Below, in pieces: positions 35,945 to 44,238 of a stretch of DNA of 64,000 nucleotides (positions are counted from its first letter, which is position 1; every line of letters begins with the position of its first letter). Location of the stretch: contig NZ_FNNZ01000016.1 in the NCBI RefSeq assembly GCF_900106925.1, forward strand, positions 1 to 64,000. Direction: 5' to 3'. This DNA is from Thiocapsa roseopersicina. GTDB taxonomy: Bacteria; Pseudomonadota; Gammaproteobacteria; Chromatiales; Chromatiaceae. A program made the translations under genes and the position numbers. The notes below the pieces were generated by a model that saw only the letters and a list, made by a program, of their open reading frames with translations, made no database searches and was not told where the DNA came from.

Positions 35945-35964
35945 AGTCCAAGGGGCCCGACTTC

Positions 35965-36912
35965 ATGAACACCGCCACGCACACCAATTTCCAGCGTCTG
36001 ATCTTCGCCGTCGAAACCATTCCGTCGGCACCGACCGCGGTCGTCCATCCCTGCAACGCCGCGGCGCTGGGCGGGGCCGTCGATGCCGCGAAGGCGGGCA
36101 TCATCACGCCCATTTTGGTCGGACCTCGCAAGAAGATCCTCGCCGCCGGGGCAGACGCGGGGATCGACCTTTCGCCCTACGAGATCGTCGACGCAGAGCA
36201 CAGTCACGCATCCGCCGAGAAGGCCGTCGCCTTGGTACGCGAGGGTCGCGCCGAGATGCTGATGAAGGGCTCGCTCAGTACGGACGAGCTGCTCGGTCCG
36301 GTAGTGAAACGCGATGCCGGACTGCGCACCGCCCGGCGTCTGAGTCATTGCTTCATCATGGACGTGCCCGGTCACGCGAATGTCCTCTTCATCACGGACG
36401 CGGCGATCAACATCTTCCCGACCCTGGAGGAGAAGGTCGACATCGTGCAGAACGCGATCGATCTTGCGCGGGCCCTGGGGATCGAGACCCCGAAGGTCGC
36501 CATCCTGTCTGCGATGGAGAAGGTCAACCCCAAGCTCCAGTCGACCGTGGAGGCCGCGGCACTTTGTAAGATGGCCGACCGCGGTCAGATCACCGGCGGC
36601 GTCCTCGACGGACCGCTCGCACTCGACAACGCCATCAGCCCGGAGGCGGCACGGATCAAAGGAATCGGCGGCCCCGTCGCCGGGCACGCCGACATCCTGG
36701 TCGTGCCCGATCTGGAAGCGGGCAATCTGCTCTCGAAGAGCCTCGCCTTCCTGATGAACGCCGACTCCGCGGGCATCGTCCTGGGCGCACGCGTGCCCAT
36801 CACGCTCACCAGCCGGGCCGACTCGGTCCAGAGCCGCCTCGCCTCCTGCGCCGTTGCGGCGTTGGTGGCCCACCGGCGTAAGGAGGCTGCGGCGATCGAG
36901 GGTGTCGTCTAA
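35965..36912 (+). CDS. Phosphate acetyl/butyryltransferase
   Basis: The 315-residue protein belongs to the PTA_PTB family, which exchanges phosphate and CoA on acetyl or butyryl groups. Visible features are TAVVHPCNAAALGGAVDAA near residue 25, MKGSLSTDELL near 105, SHCFIMDVPGHANVLFITDAAIN, and GPVAGHADILVVPDLEAGN near the end. The length fits phosphotransbutyrylase and the short Pta type. No acetate or butyrate kinase lies beside it. The gene sits between inverted repeat copies D and E, and its stop codon TAA is the first three bases of copy E. Confidence 0.87.
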   Translation: MNTATHTNFQRLIFAVETIPSAPTAVVHPCNAAALGGAVDAAKAGIITPILVGPRKKILAAGADAGIDLSPYEIVDAEHSHASAEKAVALVREGRAEMLMKGSLSTDELLGPVVKRDAGLRTARRLSHCFIMDVPGHANVLFITDAAINIFPTLEEKVDIVQNAIDLARALGIETPKVAILSAMEKVNPKLQSTVEAAALCKMADRGQITGGVLDGPLALDNAISPEAARIKGIGGPVAGHADILVVPDLEAGNLLSKSLAFLMNADSAGIVLGARVPITLTSRADSVQSRLASCAVAALVAHRRKEAAAIEGVV

Positions 36913-36994
36913 ACCGCGCCCAGCGCGGTATGTGAGGATTTTGGATGGGATCGGCCCCGGCAGACTCGACGATTGTTGGAGCTGGCGCGGTTTA
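36910..36994 (-). repeat. 85-bp terminal-inverted-repeat element, copy E
   Basis: The reverse complement is nearly identical to copy D across the full 85 bases, with differences limited to two short spots. Its first bases form the stop codon of the acyltransferase gene. No partner copy follows; the next sequence is the toxin-antitoxin promoter. Confidence 0.85.
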
Positions 36995-37013
36995 AAGTTT
37001 TAGAAGGACACCT

Positions 37014-37065
37014 TTGACATAAAGGATATTCCGCCCTAAATTCAGGCCCTAATTCAAGGCGGAAT
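37014..37065 (+). promoter_or_regulatory. Promoter and operator of the Phd/ParE pair
   Basis: A -35 TTGACA (37014-37019) and -10 TAAATT (37037-37042) are 17 bases apart. ATTCCGCC (37028-37035) and GGCGGAAT (37058-37065) form a perfect 8-bp inverted repeat spanning the -10 and reaching the start codon. This suits autorepression by the antitoxin, the usual mode for Phd/YefM systems. Confidence 0.6.
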
Positions 37066-37366
37066 GATGGCCATGCAACCAATCTCGGTTTCCGAAAGCA
37101 TCGTGCCTGTCGGCGAGTTCAAGACTCAGATAGCGCGTCATCTGAAGCGACTTGTCGACGGCGCCGGTCCACTCGTCATCACGCAGAACGGTCGGGCCGC
37201 GGGCGTCGTCCTGTCGCCGGCGGAATACGATCGAATGTGTGATCGGGAGCGGTTTTTCGAGTCCCTGCTTGCCGGGGCCGGAGACGCCGATGCCGGGCGG
37301 GTCATTGACATTGCAACCCTTCGCGAGCGCCTCGCGGAGCGGCGTGCAGGACGTTCCATCGCATGA
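37064..37366 (+). CDS. Phd/YefM-family antitoxin
   Basis: This small protein of about 100 residues has the antitoxin fold: a DNA-binding N-terminus (ISVSESIVPVGEFKTQIARH), the strand LVITQNGRAAGVVLSPAEYD typical of PhdYefM, and an acidic/helical C-terminal toxin-binding tail. Three in-frame ATGs lie at 37064, 37067 and 37073, with AAGGCGGA just before; the first is given. Its stop overlaps the toxin start by ATGA, so the two are translated together. It likely represses its own promoter through the inverted repeat at 37028-37065. Confidence 0.85.
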   Translation: MMAMQPISVSESIVPVGEFKTQIARHLKRLVDGAGPLVITQNGRAAGVVLSPAEYDRMCDRERFFESLLAGAGDADAGRVIDIATLRERLAERRAGRSIA

Positions 37367-37686
37367 AGGTCCTCTGGACCGATCAGGCCTTTGAGCGGCT
37401 CGCAGAGATCGAGGAGTACATCGCAAGGGATGATCCGGCCACTGCTGAGCGGTTTATCGACCGATTGATCGATCGGTCACAGGCTCTTGCGGATCACCCC
37501 GGCTTGGGGCGCACCCTGCCCGAGCTTCCCGGCAGTGATTTCAGGGAACTGGTCGAGGGAAATTACAGAATCGTCTATCGCTTGCACGGCGATGCCGTTG
37601 CTGTTCTTACGGTGTTCGAGGGCCATCGACGACCGCCGCTCGACGACCTGGCTTTGGAGGACAGGCCACTTCCCAGCTTTGACTGA
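37363..37686 (+). CDS. RelE/ParE-superfamily toxin
   Basis: The 107-residue protein has the ParE/RelE pattern: VLWTDQAFERLAEIEEYIA at the N-terminus, a GRTLPELPGSDFRELVEGNYRIVYRL core and VLTVFEGHRRPP at the end. Members either cleave mRNA at the ribosome (RelE) or block gyrase (ParE); the sequence better fits the ParE/plasmid-stabilisation subgroup, though the target is not certain. It is coupled by a 4-base overlap to the Phd-type antitoxin. Confidence 0.85.
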   Translation: MKVLWTDQAFERLAEIEEYIARDDPATAERFIDRLIDRSQALADHPGLGRTLPELPGSDFRELVEGNYRIVYRLHGDAVAVLTVFEGHRRPPLDDLALEDRPLPSFD

Positions 37687-37710
37687 GGCACGGGCGGGTT
37701 CGGGCGCGGT

Positions 37711-39543
37711 TCAGTAAAACGGAAACAGCCAAGGCACCAGGGCCACCGACACCGCCATCACGACGACGACGAACGGTAGGCCGACACGCACGTAGTCGCC
37801 GAAGCGGTAGTTGCCGGCGGTTGCGACCATCGCGTTGGGCGGGGCGATCGGGGTCATGAAGGCCGATGAAGCGGCCAAGGCGACGATGATCGCGAAGGGG
37901 TAGGGCGAGGCACCGAGCTCGGCGGCCAGCGCGAGGGCGACCGGAATCACCAGGACGGCGTTGGCGGCCGCGACCACGAAGAGTCCGATCAGCACGGTGA
38001 TGAGATAGAGCGTCGCCAGGATCAGATAGGGTCCGGCGTCGCCGAGCAGTGCGACCAGCGCGGTGGCCGCGAGGTCGATCCCGCCGGTGCGCTCCAGGGC
38101 GATGCCGAAGGGCAGCATGCCCGCGATCAGCACCAGGGTGCGCAGGCTGATCGCGCGATAGGCGCTGTCGAGATCGATACAGCGGAAGAGTCCCATCAAC
38201 AGGCAGCCGATAAGGGCTGCCTGTACCGCAGGCACCAGATCCAGGACCATGAGGGTCACGGTGATGGCGAGCGCCAGCAATGCGAAGGGCGCCTGCTTCG
38301 CGGCCGGCAGCACCTCGTCGAACTCCTTCGGGAGATTCAGCGCCACCAGATCGCGTCCGCCGCCGCGTAGCTGGCGGATCGCCTTCCAGGCACCGACCAG
38401 GAGCAGGGTGTCGCCGGGTTGCAGGCGTTCCTCCCGCAGTCGCTCGGGCGTGTGTGCAACCGTGCCTCGACGCAATCCGATCGCGGTCAGATCGTATTGC
38501 GCGCGCAACTGCAGCTCGACGAGCGTCTTGCCGACCAGGCGCGACTCCGCCGGCAGCATGACCTCGGCCATCCCGACGCCTTGTGCCTGGTCGGTGAAAT
38601 AGGCCCCGGACAGCGGGAGACGCTCCAGCCCCAAGTCCGCACAGCGGGCGTCCGGTGAGGCGATCGGGGTGGGGCTGTCGATCAGCAGGATGTCGCCGGC
38701 GGCGATCTCGGTGGTCGGATCCGGGCCGATGAGACAGGTGTGGAACGGCCGACTGCGCTCCACGGCGAGGACCGCCAGCTCGGCATGGCCCGGCAGGGCG
38801 AGCGCGCCGAGCGGTTGCCCGACGAGCGGGGAGTCTTCGCGCACCCGCACGCGCAGCTCCCGCTCGGCCAAGCGATAGGTCTCGACCCAATCGGTCAGGC
38901 TCGGCCGCCCGCCGGTGCGCTGTCCGTCCGCTCCGCCGGTGCCCAGCCAGCGGCGCGCGAACATCATGTAGGCGACGCCGAGCAGCAGGATCGGCAGGCC
39001 GATCGGGGTCAGCGTGAAGAAGGACATGCCCTCTGCGCCGGTGCGCACCAGCTCGTAATTGACGATCAGGTTCGGTGCTGCGGCGACCAGGGTCAGCATT
39101 CCGCTGATGAGCGCGGCGAAGGAGACCGGCATCAAGACCTGTGCCGGCGACATGCCGGTGCTCTGCGCGATGCGCAGCGCGACCGGGATGAAGATGGCGA
39201 CCACGCCGGTGGAGTACATCACCGAGCCCAGCGCGCCGACGATCAACATCAGCGTGGCGACCAGACGGGTCTCGTTCTTGCCGCCGCGAGCGACCAGCCA
39301 ATCCCCGAGTCCTTGTGCGATGCCGGTGCGGGCCAGCCCCTCGCCGATCACGAACATGGCCGCGATCAGGATGATGTTCGGGTTGCTGAACCCGGCGATC
39401 GCCTCGCGAACCGTGATGACCCCGGTGAACGGCAACCCGACCATCATCAGGAGACCCACGGCATCGGCCCGCGGCCGCCCGAGGCTGAACATCAGAATGG
39501 CACCGACCAACAGGGCCAGAACTAGGAGCAGTTCAAGATTCAC
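37711..39543 (-). CDS. SLC13-family permease with two RCK_C domains
   Basis: The protein of about 610 residues has N-terminal membrane helices (to about residue 195), a central soluble region with two TrkA_C/RCK_C-like domains (about 210-390; LVGQPLGALALPGHAEL and VGMAEVMLPAESRLVGKTL), then further membrane helices. The SLC13 signatures SNPNIILIAAMFVIGEGL and the C-terminal SSAFMTPIAPPNAM are visible. Such proteins move di-/tricarboxylates or sulfate with sodium. GTG at 39543 follows AGGGGGACTT; an in-frame ATG at 39573 lacks a ribosome site. The next genes upstream on the same strand encode acetoacetate CoA-transferase. Confidence 0.85.
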   Translation of the reverse strand: MNLELLLVLALLVGAILMFSLGRPRADAVGLLMMVGLPFTGVITVREAIAGFSNPNIILIAAMFVIGEGLARTGIAQGLGDWLVARGGKNETRLVATLMLIVGALGSVMYSTGVVAIFIPVALRIAQSTGMSPAQVLMPVSFAALISGMLTLVAAAPNLIVNYELVRTGAEGMSFFTLTPIGLPILLLGVAYMMFARRWLGTGGADGQRTGGRPSLTDWVETYRLAERELRVRVREDSPLVGQPLGALALPGHAELAVLAVERSRPFHTCLIGPDPTTEIAAGDILLIDSPTPIASPDARCADLGLERLPLSGAYFTDQAQGVGMAEVMLPAESRLVGKTLVELQLRAQYDLTAIGLRRGTVAHTPERLREERLQPGDTLLLVGAWKAIRQLRGGGRDLVALNLPKEFDEVLPAAKQAPFALLALAITVTLMVLDLVPAVQAALIGCLLMGLFRCIDLDSAYRAISLRTLVLIAGMLPFGIALERTGGIDLAATALVALLGDAGPYLILATLYLITVLIGLFVVAAANAVLVIPVALALAAELGASPYPFAIIVALAASSAFMTPIAPPNAMVATAGNYRFGDYVRVGLPFVVVVMAVSVALVPWLFPFY

Positions 39544-39594
39544 AAGTCCCCCTAGGCGCGGAACTTGCGCCATTCAGCTCCGGGTGTTGCGGGT

Positions 39595-40248
39595 CTACCG
39601 AATCGGCATCACGGGCACATCCGCCGGTACCTCGAGCTCCGCCTCGGTCGCCGCCAGCACCTGCTCGACGCTGACGCCGGGGGCGATCTCCATCAGCTTG
39701 AGGCGGCCGTCGGAAAGCGCGAGGACCGCCATCTCGGTGACGATCAGATCGACCGGGCGTGCCGAGGTCAGCGGCAGGTTGCACTTTGGGACGATCTTCG
39801 GCTTGCCCTTCGCCGTGTGCTGCATTGCCACCACAACGCGCTTGGCGCCGGTGACCAGGTCCATCGCACCGCCCATGCCCGGAACCATCTTGCCCGGGAT
39901 CATCCAGTTGGCCAACAGGCCCGCGGCGTCGACCTGCAATCCTCCGAGCACCGTCATGTCGACATGCCCGCCGCGGATGAGCCCGAAGGAGACGGCGCTG
40001 TCGAAGGTACAGGCGCCGGGCAGTGCGGAGACCGCCTTGCCGCCGGCGTCGGTGAGCTTCGGATGCGCGAAGCCTTCCTCCGGGACCGGGCCCGTACCGA
40101 TCAGTCCGTTCTCGGACTGAAAATAGACCTGGATCCCGTCCGGGACATAGTTGGCGACCAGGGTCGGGATCCCGATGCCGAGGTTGACGAGCATGCCCGA
40201 GCGCAGCTCGAGCGCGATCCGCTTGGCGATGATGGTCTGTGCGTTCAT
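39595..40248 (-). CDS. 3-oxoacid CoA-transferase subunit B
   Basis: The 217-residue beta subunit carries the catalytic glutamate in FQSENGLIGTGP, plus LVNLGIGIPTLVANYVP and GLIRGGHVDMTVLGGLQVD. With the alpha subunit it moves CoA from succinyl- or acetyl-CoA to acetoacetate, feeding ketone-body carbon into the TCA cycle. It starts 5 bases after the alpha stop, so the two are co-transcribed with the 3-hydroxybutyrate dehydrogenase gene. AtoA- and ScoB-type members are not separable here. Confidence 0.92.
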   Translation of the reverse strand: MNAQTIIAKRIALELRSGMLVNLGIGIPTLVANYVPDGIQVYFQSENGLIGTGPVPEEGFAHPKLTDAGGKAVSALPGACTFDSAVSFGLIRGGHVDMTVLGGLQVDAAGLLANWMIPGKMVPGMGGAMDLVTGAKRVVVAMQHTAKGKPKIVPKCNLPLTSARPVDLIVTEMAVLALSDGRLKLMEIAPGVSVEQVLAATEAELEVPADVPVMPIR

Positions 40249-40253
40249 GGCGG

Positions 40254-40901
40254 TCAGAGATTCGCGACGAGGTGGTCGACGATAACGGCAGGCGTCATGA
40301 CGTCGTCCGGCGGGATGACCCCGACCGGGACGATATGGTCGGCGGTCGCGATCACGGTCGCGCCGGCCATCGCGGCCATCGGGTTGAAATTGCGGGCGGT
40401 CAGGACGTAGCGCAGGTTTCCCGTGTAATCGGCGAACATGGCGTGCACCAGCGCGAAATCGGCCTTGATCGGTGTTTCGAGCAGATACTCCGAACCCTCG
40501 ACCTCGATCTTGCGCTTGCCCTCCTCGGCGAGCGTGCCGACACCGGTCGGCGTGAGCACGCCGCCGAGTCCGTAGCCGCCGCAGCGGATCCGCTCGATCA
40601 GGGTCCCCTGCGGGACCAGCTCCACCTCCAGGGTGCCCGCGATCTTCTGTTGCTGGGTCTCCGGATTCAGACCGATGTGGCTCACGATGGCCTTGCGCAC
40701 GAGCCCGGCGGTGATCAGCTTGCCGATGCCCACGCCGGGGAGCGCGGTGTCGTTGGCGATGACCGTCAGGTCGCGCTTACCCTGCCGCACCAGCTCGTCG
40801 CAGATCCGCTCCGGTGTTCCGACCCCCATGAACCCGCCGATGACCAGGCTGGCTCCGTTCGGAATCAAGGCGACGGCGTCTTCAAGCGAAATGCGCTTCA
40901 C
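40254..40901 (-). CDS. 3-oxoacid CoA-transferase subunit A
   Basis: The 215-residue alpha subunit shows the CoA-binding glycine loop GGFMGVGTPERICDELV near residue 22, LTVIANDTALPGVGIGKL, and SHIGLNPETQQQ. It is the partner of the beta subunit immediately downstream. In the operon 3-hydroxybutyrate dehydrogenase makes acetoacetate and this enzyme activates it. The length matches AtoD/ScoA. Confidence 0.92.
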   Translation of the reverse strand: MKRISLEDAVALIPNGASLVIGGFMGVGTPERICDELVRQGKRDLTVIANDTALPGVGIGKLITAGLVRKAIVSHIGLNPETQQQKIAGTLEVELVPQGTLIERIRCGGYGLGGVLTPTGVGTLAEEGKRKIEVEGSEYLLETPIKADFALVHAMFADYTGNLRYVLTARNFNPMAAMAGATVIATADHIVPVGVIPPDDVMTPAVIVDHLVANL

Positions 40902-40995
40902 GATGGGTGTCTCCTGGTGCGCGTGCTCGAGCGGGTGAAGGGACCGACTGCCGGGGCGGTTCCCGGATAGGGTGCCGGCTCAGTTGCCGGCTCGA

Positions 40996-41778
40996 TCATT
41001 GGGCCAGCCAGCCGCCGTCGACCGGAATCCCGATCCCGCGCATGTTCGCCGCGCCTTCCGAGCAGAGAAAGACCGCGAGTGCGCCGAGCTGATCGGGCTT
41101 GGTGAACTGCAGCGAGGGTTGCTTCTCGCCGAGCAGCTCGATGGTGGCGTCCTCTTCGGAGAGCCCCTCGCGCTCGGCGAGGGCGTCGATCTGCTTCTGC
41201 ACCAGCGGGGTCAGAACCCAGCCCGGGCAGATGGCGTTGCAGGTCACCCCGGTGGTGGCGGTCTCCAAGGCGACCGCCTTGGTGAAGCCCATGATGCCGT
41301 GCTTGGACGCGACATAGGCCGACTTGTCGACCGATGCGACCCAACCGTGGGTGGAGGCGATGTTGATGATCCGGCCCCAGTTGCGCTCCAGCATCCCCGG
41401 CAGGACTGCACGCGTGATGAGAAAAGGTGCCGTCAGGTTGATGGCGATCACCGCATCCCAACGGTCGATCGGAAACGCATGCACGGGGGCGACATGCTGG
41501 ATGCCGGCATTGTTCACCACGATGTCCACCTTGCCGAGCTCGCGGTTTGCCGTCTCGATCATGCGCTCGATCTCGGCGGGCTTGGTCATGTCCGCGCCGC
41601 AGTAGGCAACCTTCACGCCGTACTCAGCCGCCAGCTCCTCGCGTAGCGCCTCGATCTGCTGCGCATCGCCCAGGCCGTTCAGCAGGATGTCCGCGCCGTC
41701 CGCGGCGAGGGCCTTCGCGATACCGAGGCCGATCCCGCTGGTCGAGCCCGTCACGACCGCTGCCTTTCCGTTCAACAT
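40996..41778 (-). CDS. D-3-hydroxybutyrate dehydrogenase (SDR)
   Basis: The 260-residue short-chain dehydrogenase has NAD-binding TGSTSGIGLGIA near residue 9, NNAGIQHVAPVHAFP, the catalytic S-Y-K set (ASTHG, SAYVASKHGI) and the C-terminal GGWLAQ characteristic of 3-hydroxybutyrate dehydrogenases. Start 41778 is preferred because GGAGG lies just before it and the family begins MLxGK. It oxidises 3-hydroxybutyrate, for example from polyhydroxybutyrate breakdown, to acetoacetate for the CoA-transferase encoded downstream. Confidence 0.92.
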   Translation of the reverse strand: MLNGKAAVVTGSTSGIGLGIAKALAADGADILLNGLGDAQQIEALREELAAEYGVKVAYCGADMTKPAEIERMIETANRELGKVDIVVNNAGIQHVAPVHAFPIDRWDAVIAINLTAPFLITRAVLPGMLERNWGRIINIASTHGWVASVDKSAYVASKHGIMGFTKAVALETATTGVTCNAICPGWVLTPLVQKQIDALAEREGLSEEDATIELLGEKQPSLQFTKPDQLGALAVFLCSEGAANMRGIGIPVDGGWLAQ

Positions 41779-41799
41779 GCGAGCCTCCAGATGATTCAC

Positions 41800-42202
41800 G
41801 CTTTCAATAGTGACCGCCGGTCAAATCCGCCGGCAAGCGTGCCATAAGAGCCCGGGCTCGGCAACGCGAACCGATGCGTACCCGGAAAGTGTTGTTTCTA
41901 AAACTATTTCGCCACGAACTTCTAGTAATCGCCCACCTCGCCATCGACCATCTATCCCACACCGGGAGACCGCGTAACGGATGCCGAGCGAGATCTGGAA
42001 TCGACCTTGCCCGGTCACGGGTCCCGACGCGCCGGGCGGCGGCTCCGCCCCAGGAGCGGTCTGTGGCGGCCGCTCGGCCTCGCAACCCCGAATGGTCGCT
42101 GTCAGCCAATAGCGGTAACAGCTGCAGTCTCGATGACTGTCTGCCCAGCGACGTAGAGCAGGCACCCAAGCGCTTTATGCGGCATTGACGTATAATCATG
42201 CC
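41800..42202. other. Intergenic stretch, no gene recognised
   Basis: About 400 bases between divergent genes. Small open frames on both strands have no family features. It should hold the promoters of the 3-hydroxybutyrate operon (leftward) and the HigBA pair (rightward); no clear -35/-10 pair was picked out. Confidence 0.4.
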
Positions 42203-42523
42203 ATGCTAACCGTTGTGGAAACACCCTCCTTTTCGCGCCTTTGGCCCGACTACTGGACGGAGGACGAGCGTGGGGAGTTCTGCGCCTGGATTGCGGGCAG
42301 CCCGCTTGCAGGTGATGTCGTTCCGAGGACCGGTGGCGTGCGCAAGGTCCGTTGGTCCCGGTCCGGTAGCGGAAAACAAGGCGGTGTTCGGGTCATTTAT
42401 TACAACCGGCTGGCAGACGGGCGCATCTGGCTCCTCTTGATTTACGCCAAGAGCGCGCGAGACAACTTGCCAGCGCATGTGCTCAATGCTGCGCGGGAGA
42501 TGCTGGATCATGCCGAAGACTGA
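42203..42523 (+). CDS. RelE/HigB-like toxin
   Basis: The protein of about 106 residues starts MLTVVETPSFSRLW. It has the RelE-type core GDVVPRTGGVRKVRWSRSGS, followed by GGVRVIYYNRLADGRIWLLLIYAKSARDN, the hallmark of the HigB/RelE-like mRNA interferase group. The ATG at 42203 begins the homology; one 18 bases upstream is also in frame. The antitoxin gene overlaps its end, and toxin-first order is typical of HigBA-type pairs. Confidence 0.87.
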   Translation: MLTVVETPSFSRLWPDYWTEDERGEFCAWIAGSPLAGDVVPRTGGVRKVRWSRSGSGKQGGVRVIYYNRLADGRIWLLLIYAKSARDNLPAHVLNAAREMLDHAED

Positions 42524-42818
42524 ACAAGAGCTGCTCGCAAGAGACGCCGATCGTGATATCGGCGCTGAATTGCTTGAGTCCATTCGCGAGATGAACTCCG
42601 AGAAGGTGGGCGCAATCCACGGCCCGGTGGGGCTCGCACGCTATCGCGTCAAGATGTCCCAAAGTGAGTTCGCGAGGCTCCTAGGCGTGTCGGTCAGGAC
42701 GCTGCAGGAATGGGAGCAGGGTCGGCGCGAGCCGAGCGGTGCGGCGCGATCGCTCATTCGTGTGGCACAGGAACGCCCGGAGGTTCTTCGCGAGCTGTTT
42801 CTCGACCAGGTCGCCTGA
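42510..42818 (+). CDS. Xre/HigA-like helix-turn-helix antitoxin
   Basis: The 102-residue protein has a C-terminal helix-turn-helix (YRVKMSQSEFARLLGVSVRTLQEWEQGRREP), preceded by a linker that probably contacts the toxin. The start at 42510 overlaps the toxin gene by 14 bases, indicating translational coupling. It is expected to neutralise the toxin and repress their shared promoter upstream of 42203. Confidence 0.88.
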   Translation: MPKTEQELLARDADRDIGAELLESIREMNSEKVGAIHGPVGLARYRVKMSQSEFARLLGVSVRTLQEWEQGRREPSGAARSLIRVAQERPEVLRELFLDQVA

Positions 42819-43183
42819 AAAACCCTCCGTCCTCTCAATGATCGCCTGAGAGAGTGTCCGCTTTGGATGCCTTCCGGATCGCTCGCGTAAATAGAGCGAC
42901 TGACCGGAATGGGTTGTGACCGGTCCATCGGTCGCTGGACGGCGGGTGACCGGTATCAGGATTGAGGAGTCACCACGCTGCGAACGACCGTTGACGGCTT
43001 CCCGGAACACGGCGATTGGTCGGTTGGCTCGGCTCGTCGGTCGGTCTGGGTCGCCAGCCGCCTTTGCTCGACACTAAACGGCTCGTCTGATTAAACGCGA
43101 ATCAGCCTGTCAGGAGGCACTCCGCGGTATCCGCTTCGGTCATACTCGGGATCGGCAGCGTGCCTGCAGGGCCTGGCACGGCG
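42819..43183. other. Intergenic stretch, no gene recognised
   Basis: About 365 bases between the antitoxin gene and a convergent hypothetical gene. No RNA gene, repeat or convincing small ORF was found. Confidence 0.4.
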
Positions 43184-43606
43184 TCAGAATATCTGGATTC
43201 GCGGGTATTCATCCGCCATGTGCGCCCAGAAACCGCAGCTCCAGTCAAAGGGCACGGCGAGGAACCAGTCCGAGGGTGTGGCGGCAACAACGGTTTCCAC
43301 CATCTTTCGCCCACAGCCCTGCTGCGCGGAAGTCATTCCGTAGAATTGCACCACGTGGGTTTTCGTGTCGATCAGTAATTCGACGCCGATGATCCCCGCG
43401 GCGCCGACCGCCACGACTGGACTCTGCTTCCCATCCGTCGACAGCTGGTTCGAGGCACTCAGCCTTCCCGGGAAGAGCTTGATGAAGCGAAGATCAGGAA
43501 TCGTTGCGAGCGCTTGCGCGAGGACTTCATAGATCGGCTCGACACGGCGCAGCGTGCGAGCCTTCCGGATCCGTTCGCCGTCGATGAAGCTCTGTTGCCG
43601 CGGCAT
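43184..43606 (-). CDS. Conserved-looking hypothetical protein
   Basis: The 140-residue protein opens with MPRQQSFIDGERIRKARTLR. It has hydrophobic strands AAGIIGVELLIDTKTHVVQFYGM and ends with PFDWSCGFWAHMADEYPRIQIF. The alternating strand and helix pattern could be a small alpha/beta (GNAT-like) fold, but no catalytic motif is certain. Codon pattern is gene-like and no competing frame is better. A stand-alone gene; function unknown. Confidence 0.5.
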   Translation of the reverse strand: MPRQQSFIDGERIRKARTLRRVEPIYEVLAQALATIPDLRFIKLFPGRLSASNQLSTDGKQSPVVAVGAAGIIGVELLIDTKTHVVQFYGMTSAQQGCGRKMVETVVAATPSDWFLAVPFDWSCGFWAHMADEYPRIQIF

Positions 43607-44076
43607 CCCCGTCTCCGCTGTTCAATAGGCTTACCCAAACACGTCACGCGTCCTGAGTGCACGCCCGTCGTCATCGCGCTACGCATTTTTCCGACACCAC
43701 CCATTCGCATTGCGCGCCGGAGGTGTTTCGGTCCTCGTTGCAGGGGGCTTGGCCTCGGTGTATCCGGCACAACCCACGGCCCCTTGTCGGCTCGACTCGC
43801 ATGCACCGGTGGTCTGCCAGCTGTAATCTGCGGTCGCGATGCTGTCCTTGCGTGGCCGTGCGTCGCACGCCTGCGTATCCGCGGCGAGGCTGACCGGGGA
43901 GAGAGCACGTCCGCACGGTAGGACGGAGCGGACTCGAACGTGGCATTGGATCATGGCTTATTCTCGCTGATTGTGGGGCGGCGTTGTCCAACACCAACGT
44001 CTCGTAGTGGATCTGAAACGGCATCCAAGCTTAACCTCGACACTGCCGGGGCGCCGGCGCGGGCTTGCTTCTCCAC
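43607..44076. other. Intergenic stretch preceding a CRISPR repeat
   Basis: About 470 bases without a believable gene; overlapping frames on both strands are short and lack motifs. It could be the decayed remains of a CRISPR locus, since a single repeat lies at its right end, but no cas fragment is recognisable. Confidence 0.35.
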
Positions 44077-44105
44077 GTGTTCCCCGCGTCTGCGGGGATG
44101 AACCG
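44077..44105 (+). CRISPR. Solitary type I-E-like CRISPR repeat
   Basis: A 29-base sequence beginning GTGTTCCCCGC and ending GCGGGGATGAACCG contains the hairpin CCCCGC/GCGGGG and matches the general type I-E repeat consensus. After 25 bases a partial copy (GTGTTCCCCG, 44131-44140) follows and then degenerates. With no second full repeat and no cas genes in the window, this is a relic rather than an array. Confidence 0.65.
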
Positions 44106-44238
44106 CGTGGCGCGTGGGTACGAAGCGCCGGTGTTCCCCGAGTGCAATCAGCGCCAACCCGACCCCTCGCGCGGTCGATGTCCTTTCCTCGCCTGGGCGG
44201 CAGGTCGTCCGGCCTCCCGGACCTCGGAGCTTTGAGCT

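Noticed and set aside
43671-44157. Small ORFs around the CRISPR repeat
   Set aside because: Segments such as HPRRRGEH and RVCGDEP are the well-known false translations of a I-E CRISPR repeat, not proteins.
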